This document shows, in pieces, positions 59,539 through 64,000 of a stretch of 64,000 nucleotides of DNA (positions are counted from its first letter, which is position 1; every line of letters starts with the position of its first letter). This DNA is from Bugulina stolonifera (Eukaryota; Bryozoa; Gymnolaemata; Cheilostomatida; Bugulidae), in assembly GCA_935421135.1 (NCBI GenBank), contig OW285190.1:7636501-7700500 (forward strand), read 5' to 3'. The position numbers and the translations under genes are program-made. The notes under the pieces are model-generated. The model was not told the origin of the DNA. It made no database searches and was given only the letters and a program-made list of their open reading frames with translations.

Positions 59539-62343
59539 ATGCAGGCACCATCCGGTGAGGAGAGACTTGGCTATACTTACCCATTGAGGGTTTTATTGGT
59601 AATAATTGGATCATATTCTGGTAGACATGAGAAGAGAATCCTAACAGTGATTTCTACAGTTTATCATCTGATGTGTTGCGTTTTCTCTGCGCTGATAGTT
59701 ATAGCAGGTAAGCTCGAGAAAAAAATAAGGTTGGCGCTAAGTTTTGGCCTACATGTATGTATGAAAATAGCTTCAAATGTCATGTGACACATTGAAAAGT
59801 GTTTGCGCTTTGAATAATTACCGTATAAGGTAGTACTCTATTTGCCAATAGTGCTTCATCGGCTCAAGAACTTGAGACTGCTTCGAATTCCAAAACTTCT
59901 TTCAAAACTCTAATTTTTACTAATATTATGTAAATGTGAGAAAACCATTAAGATTGACAATTTAGTTTTAGACATTGACAACAAAGCAACATTGAACCAA
60001 ATGTTATTGTTGATCTTTTCTGGCAGGTTTCGCTGTTTTCTTCTCATCACTGGAAATGGTAGAAGTAAATTTACTGATGGTTGCATCTCCCTTATCAAGT
60101 CTGATCTACTATGTCAGTCAAATGACTAAAAACTGGATATTCTTCTGGAATTGTCATCGGAAATCGGGATTTCTACAGTTTTATGAGGAAACAAGCAGAA
60201 TAACGGATAAGTTGAAAGACCAAAGGGCAGTTATTAAGTCTCGTCACGAGAAGAGAAATCAGATTGTTATTTTGATAATTACAATTGGGTTAGTTGCAAT
60301 TGAATTTGCCATTGGGATTTGGTATACTTTGCTGGGCAATGGTGCCGACCCAGTCTTTGGATCTGAAGTTCTCTCAAACCAGAGCTCCAAAAACTTACAT
60401 TTCTACATGACATTGAAGTGGTTTGGTTACATTGGGAATATTTCATTTCGGTTCCAATCTATCATTCAGTATGCCACCTATATCAGTTTCAGTTATCTGG
60501 TGTGCGAAACCTTTTCCCAATTCAACAAAAATTTCCATCATCAAATAGAGAAGAATGCAAAGCAGGTGGTTAGGGACATCCACCAACACCGAATGACTCA
60601 TTTGAAGCTGTGCCAACTTATACGGAATATCAACAGTCTGTTTAAGTATTATCTAGCGATCACCTTTGCTAGCATGGGCACTGCAATACTTCTTCTCCTC
60701 TATGTGCTGTCAAAACCTCGGGGAAGCATTAAGAGTACAATGGAGGGTCTATCCCTATCATACTGGACGATATTGTGTTGCATAATTTCTTCGCTGTTTG
60801 TCACATTCTCCCAGAAACTCCAGGATGAGGTGATTAAATAATTATGTACATTATATATTATCATGATTGTTAATTAACATCAAACCCGTCATAAAGATTT
60901 TAGCTTACTAAAGATTATCTTAGATAACCTCGTCTTTTATAGGAACTTCTTTGAGCATGGCGTTTGCAGAAACGCTATACCATGTATGTTGCTACAATTT
61001 TGTACATTAATATGGATGCTCTTTTCCCAGTGTTTTGAGGCAGACTGAATGGTCTTGCTTAGGGCCCACAATGCCTTTCACACTCACTCGCACCACCTTT
61101 AAAGTGCTCTTCTCTGTTGTGACTAATACATTTACAGAGCCTATAACACTTGACCTGTAGTTTCAATGGACTCGAGAAGAAACGTACACCTTGTAGGCAC
61201 ATGCATGATGTATTATTCAAGTAACAGACTAGTAACAGTCTAACATTGGGTGTCATGTCACCAATGTTGTGGTATGGTATCACTCCCTACTGTTAACTGT
61301 GTTTTGAGCCAATCTTAGGACATGAGGTCGGAACATACTGCCACATTTCATAACATTTGCGTGTGTGTTGAGAAAATATCATGGAACAAAATTGTCATAA
61401 CGTAGGGACACTATTGAGCATAACAATTTACAGGCTGCATATTTAATTGATATGGTTTTAGTCTTCAGCAGTTTATGAACATTTACTTAATCTTGGAGAT
61501 GGAGATACTGAACTGACAATCTCTCAGAGCAACCAGGTAATGAAAATGCATGAACATTATGCCACCACTGTAATGTAATGTAATGTAAAAATTGTTCAAA
61601 ACAATTTGCTGTCATGTACATGTACAATATGTACATGTACATGTACAATATGTACATGTACATGTACATGTAAAATATGTACATGTACATGTACATGTAA
61701 AATATGTACGTGTACATGTACAATGCACATGTATGTTTAAGACAAATGCAACATTCATCATAAACGTAGATGTCTCAAAACTACATAATTTATATACCCT
61801 ACATGTAGATTCAGCTGTTCCTTAACAAGACAGAAAATCCAGAATGTGTTACTCTGGCTGGGATTATAAATGTGGATAAAGATCTTTGGATAACGGTTAG
61901 TGCCATTTTATACATGTACATGTACGTGTATCTACATGCACATTTTTGCATATTCTGACACATTTACATGGTACATGGTATAATCGATCTGTCGAGAACA
62001 AACTTGTAGTGGAGACTAACTCAGTTCGCCAAAATATTCAAACATTAAAACTCAGAATAGGAAATGTGAATTGGATATGTTGTAAATACTACCTACAGTA
62101 AAGTAATACGGTGAGATAATATTGAAGTACGTAGATACATATATGTATAGTAGCTAAAACTCTGTGTACTACATCGCGTTTCTACTTAATATTGTACAAT
62201 CAACTCAGACTTGCATGTATGTGTATGAAGTTCATACTCATACTAAGTACTGTATTCACTCCATGTGTGCCATCTACTTTACTTTACAGATAGTAAGTGT
62301 GATGGTGACTTACTACATTGTGATGGTCCAGTTTAATGGCTGA
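59539..62343 (+). CDS. Gr-like seven-transmembrane receptor, copy D (intact, 395 aa)
   Basis: Exons 59539-59707, 60027-60829, 61462-61536, 61809-61895 and 62290-62343 give 395 codons in frame, with the same intron phases as copy C (1,0,0,0). The start MQAPSGEERLGYTYPLRVLL is shared with copy E and is seven codons shorter than in A-C. Conserved pieces are NWIFFWNCHRKSGF, DPVFGSEVLSNQ, HRMTHLKLCQLIRNINSLFK, GDGDTELT, NPECVTLAGIINVDKDL and TYYIVMVQFNG. Exon 3 plus exon 4 (the cytoplasmic loop before TM7) is the most conserved part between subfamilies. A predicted plasma-membrane channel/receptor; ligand unknown. AATAAA is at 62542. A TACATGTA microsatellite lies in intron 3. Confidence 0.85.
61614..61735. 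repeat. TACATGTACATGTA palindromic microsatellite in intron 3 of copy D
   Basis: Tandem ACATGT units broken by CAATATG and AAAATATG. Every unit is self-complementary, so the tract can form hairpins. Similar tracts occur at 10740-10913, 50770-50812 and 62637-62695. Confidence 0.85.
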
Positions 62344-63069
62344 CGAAGGAATACGGAGTTAAACTCTCAATTCGACAGCCTCACATGTATAAGCGTTGCT
62401 TGTTTATTTGTTTGCTTTTTTGTTTCTGTAGTCTTCTCGTTACACTGCCTATATTGATTTCACATCACTTGAAGTAGTTACACACAAAATTGCATGCAAT
62501 TACTTTAAACTTCTTTTATTTTAATTCACAGTACTACTCATAATAAACAGTTTCCTTGAATTTTTTTCTGAATTAAGTTGTATTTCGTAGAAGAATATAT
62601 AAATTTGCTCATGCATTGCTCTGTCATAGTACATATATACATGTATACATGTACATAATACATAATACATGTACATGTATATGTACATATACATGCATAT
62701 TGCTTTGTTGTAACTGTTCATGTGCATTCACATTATAGTAGGATGAAATCCAATTTTATTTCTTTAAATAACCGTTTTCTTGTGACAAATGTATAAATTT
62801 CTAATATTATGTCGGTAGAGATATGATACAGTTATAATAAACTAGCTCTACAAAAGCAAGCATCTGAAACCAAAAAGTTGATCAATTCTTTAATACATTT
62901 ACACATTAAGCTACAGATACATGTATTGATGTGCTTCAAATTTAGACTTCATGATATGCAAAATAATGTTTGTAACGATAAGTTCGTGTATCAACTCATA
63001 TATGTAGATATGAACACAATATCATTATGGGTATTTTTTCTGCTAAATCGATTCCTCTTTAATAGTGAA
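62344..63069. other. 3' flank of copy D, no further gene recognised
   Basis: Includes AATAAA at 62542-62547 and a TACATGTA tract at 62637-62695. Short frames only. Confidence 0.4.
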
Positions 63070-63446
63070 AAATGCTAATAGAAAGTAATGGATGTTTTCT
63101 TAATACACTGGAGATTATTCCTGTGGTGCTTCTGAGTTCAACTGTGGTGCCTTTCAGTCTGTCTCTTAAACTATTAGCAGCCATTGATATTGGAAATGAC
63201 TAGCAAGTGACTGCATGTCATGTACTGTATTATTGAAGGTTGACATCTTTTTCCACTAACTTATTATGCTAATCAGTGCCATTTTATTGATATTTCACAA
63301 TCCACAAGTATGACTTTATCGTAATTGAAAAAGAGGCGAAGAAAGGTAATCAAACTGGTTTTGAAGTTGACTGCTCAAGTCGCATGTTTTTGACATCAAG
63401 GAAGATCCAATTTACAATAATATTTTTTCAAACAAGGAGAAAAGAC

Positions 63447-64000
63447 ATGCAGGTACCATCCGGTGAGGAGAGACTCGGCTATACTTACCCACTGAGAGTT
63501 TTAATGGTCATTGTTGGATTATATTCTGGTAGACATAAGAAGAGAATCCTAACAATTATGTCTACGGTTTACCAACTGTTATGTTGTGTGTTCTCGTTAC
63601 TGATAGTTCTAGCAGGTAAGTCAACATAAATCAAATAACTAACTCAATTTCCATGGCCAACTGGCATTTAACTACAAGGTAACTTCACTTGATACTTGTT
63701 GCAAGATTCAGAATGGAATACTAACTATTGACAGCAATATAATCTTGGAACAATAATCAATTCTTCATTTTTTGTGGTAGGGTTAGCAGTTTTCTTCTCA
63801 TGGCTAGGAAAGGTGGAAGTAAATCTACTGATGGTTGCATCTCCACTATCAGCTCTGAGCTACTATGTCAGTCAAATGATAAACAATTTTATATTCTTCT
63901 GGAATTGTCATCGGAAAACTGGATTTGTACAGTTTTATGAGGAAACAAGCAAAATAACGGATAAGTTGAAAGAGCAAGGGATAGTTATTGAATCTATTCA
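63447..64000 (+). CDS. Gr-like seven-transmembrane receptor, copy E (cut by the window end)
   Basis: Exon 1 is 63447-63615 (MQVPSGEERLGYTYPLRVLM…, 169 bases as in copy D) with donor AGCAG|GTAAGT. Exon 2 starts at 63781 after TGGTAG and is open to the window end. It is very close to copy D (VEVNLLMVASPLS, YYVSQMI, FIFFWNCHRKTGF, QFYEETSKITDKLKEQ). The Trp of NNW is Phe here. It is the tandem duplicate of copy D. Intactness cannot be judged. Confidence 0.8.

Noticed and set aside
35814..64000. Alternative identity as rhodopsin-type GPCRs
   Set aside because: No DRY, NPxxY or E/DRY-like motifs and no conserved TM3 Cys. The C-terminal TYhhhhhQF and exon layout point to the Gr/Or superfamily instead.

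Overview
The window reads as nuclear DNA of a non-insect animal, probably a marine or early-branching invertebrate. The evidence is spliced genes with GT-AG introns, AATAAA signals, an AT-rich background full of TACATGTA-type palindromes, and dense small transposons, solo LTRs, tRNA-derived repeats and satellites. I cannot name the species from the sequence. A sponge, cnidarian or mollusc would all fit.

Left half (about 1-27 kb): a dispersed family of single-exon GT10 (alpha-1,3/1,4-fucosyltransferase-like) genes. Two copies look intact (8813-10225 and 24844-26304, both +). One lacks its 5' part (1085-2029, -), one has an internal TAG (16193-17620, -), and one is a 3' fragment (18153-18458, +). 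The intact copies have the type II layout of Golgi glycosyltransferases. They sit among a 2.1 kb compound tri/hexanucleotide array (10914-13034), a 9-bp satellite that begins just after a fucosyltransferase stop codon, a segmental duplication split by a hAT-like element, and other repeats.

Middle (about 27-35 kb): no host gene recognised. It holds a 120-bp-class minisatellite, 32-bp-class satellites, a fold-back element with perfect 81-bp arms, a solo LTR and a decayed non-LTR retrotransposon.

Right half (35.8 kb to the end): a same-strand cluster of multi-exon seven-transmembrane genes. I identify them as gustatory-receptor-like (Gr-like; insect chemoreceptor / 7TM ion channel superfamily). 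The basis is about 400 residues, roughly seven hydrophobic segments, a C-terminal TYhhhhhQF motif (TYYVVMVQF and similar), the NPxCVTLxGIIxVxKDL stretch before TM7, and three phase-0 introns near the C-terminus. Two genes are intact (47567-51943, 401 aa; 59539-62343, 395 aa), one runs off the window (63447 onward), two are recent pseudogenes (35814-38540; 41113-43656), and one is an old relic (57455 to about 58990) split by a piggyBac-like element. They form two subfamilies with distinct first exons, and tandem duplication of gene plus 5' flank is visible.

Transposons with readable target-site duplications are unusually common. Three LTR families have 4-bp duplications, two families use TTAA, and one insertion has an 8-bp hAT-type duplication. 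Several are nested, which gives a relative order of events. The most interesting biology is the tandem Gr-like receptor cluster, which is in active birth-and-death evolution.
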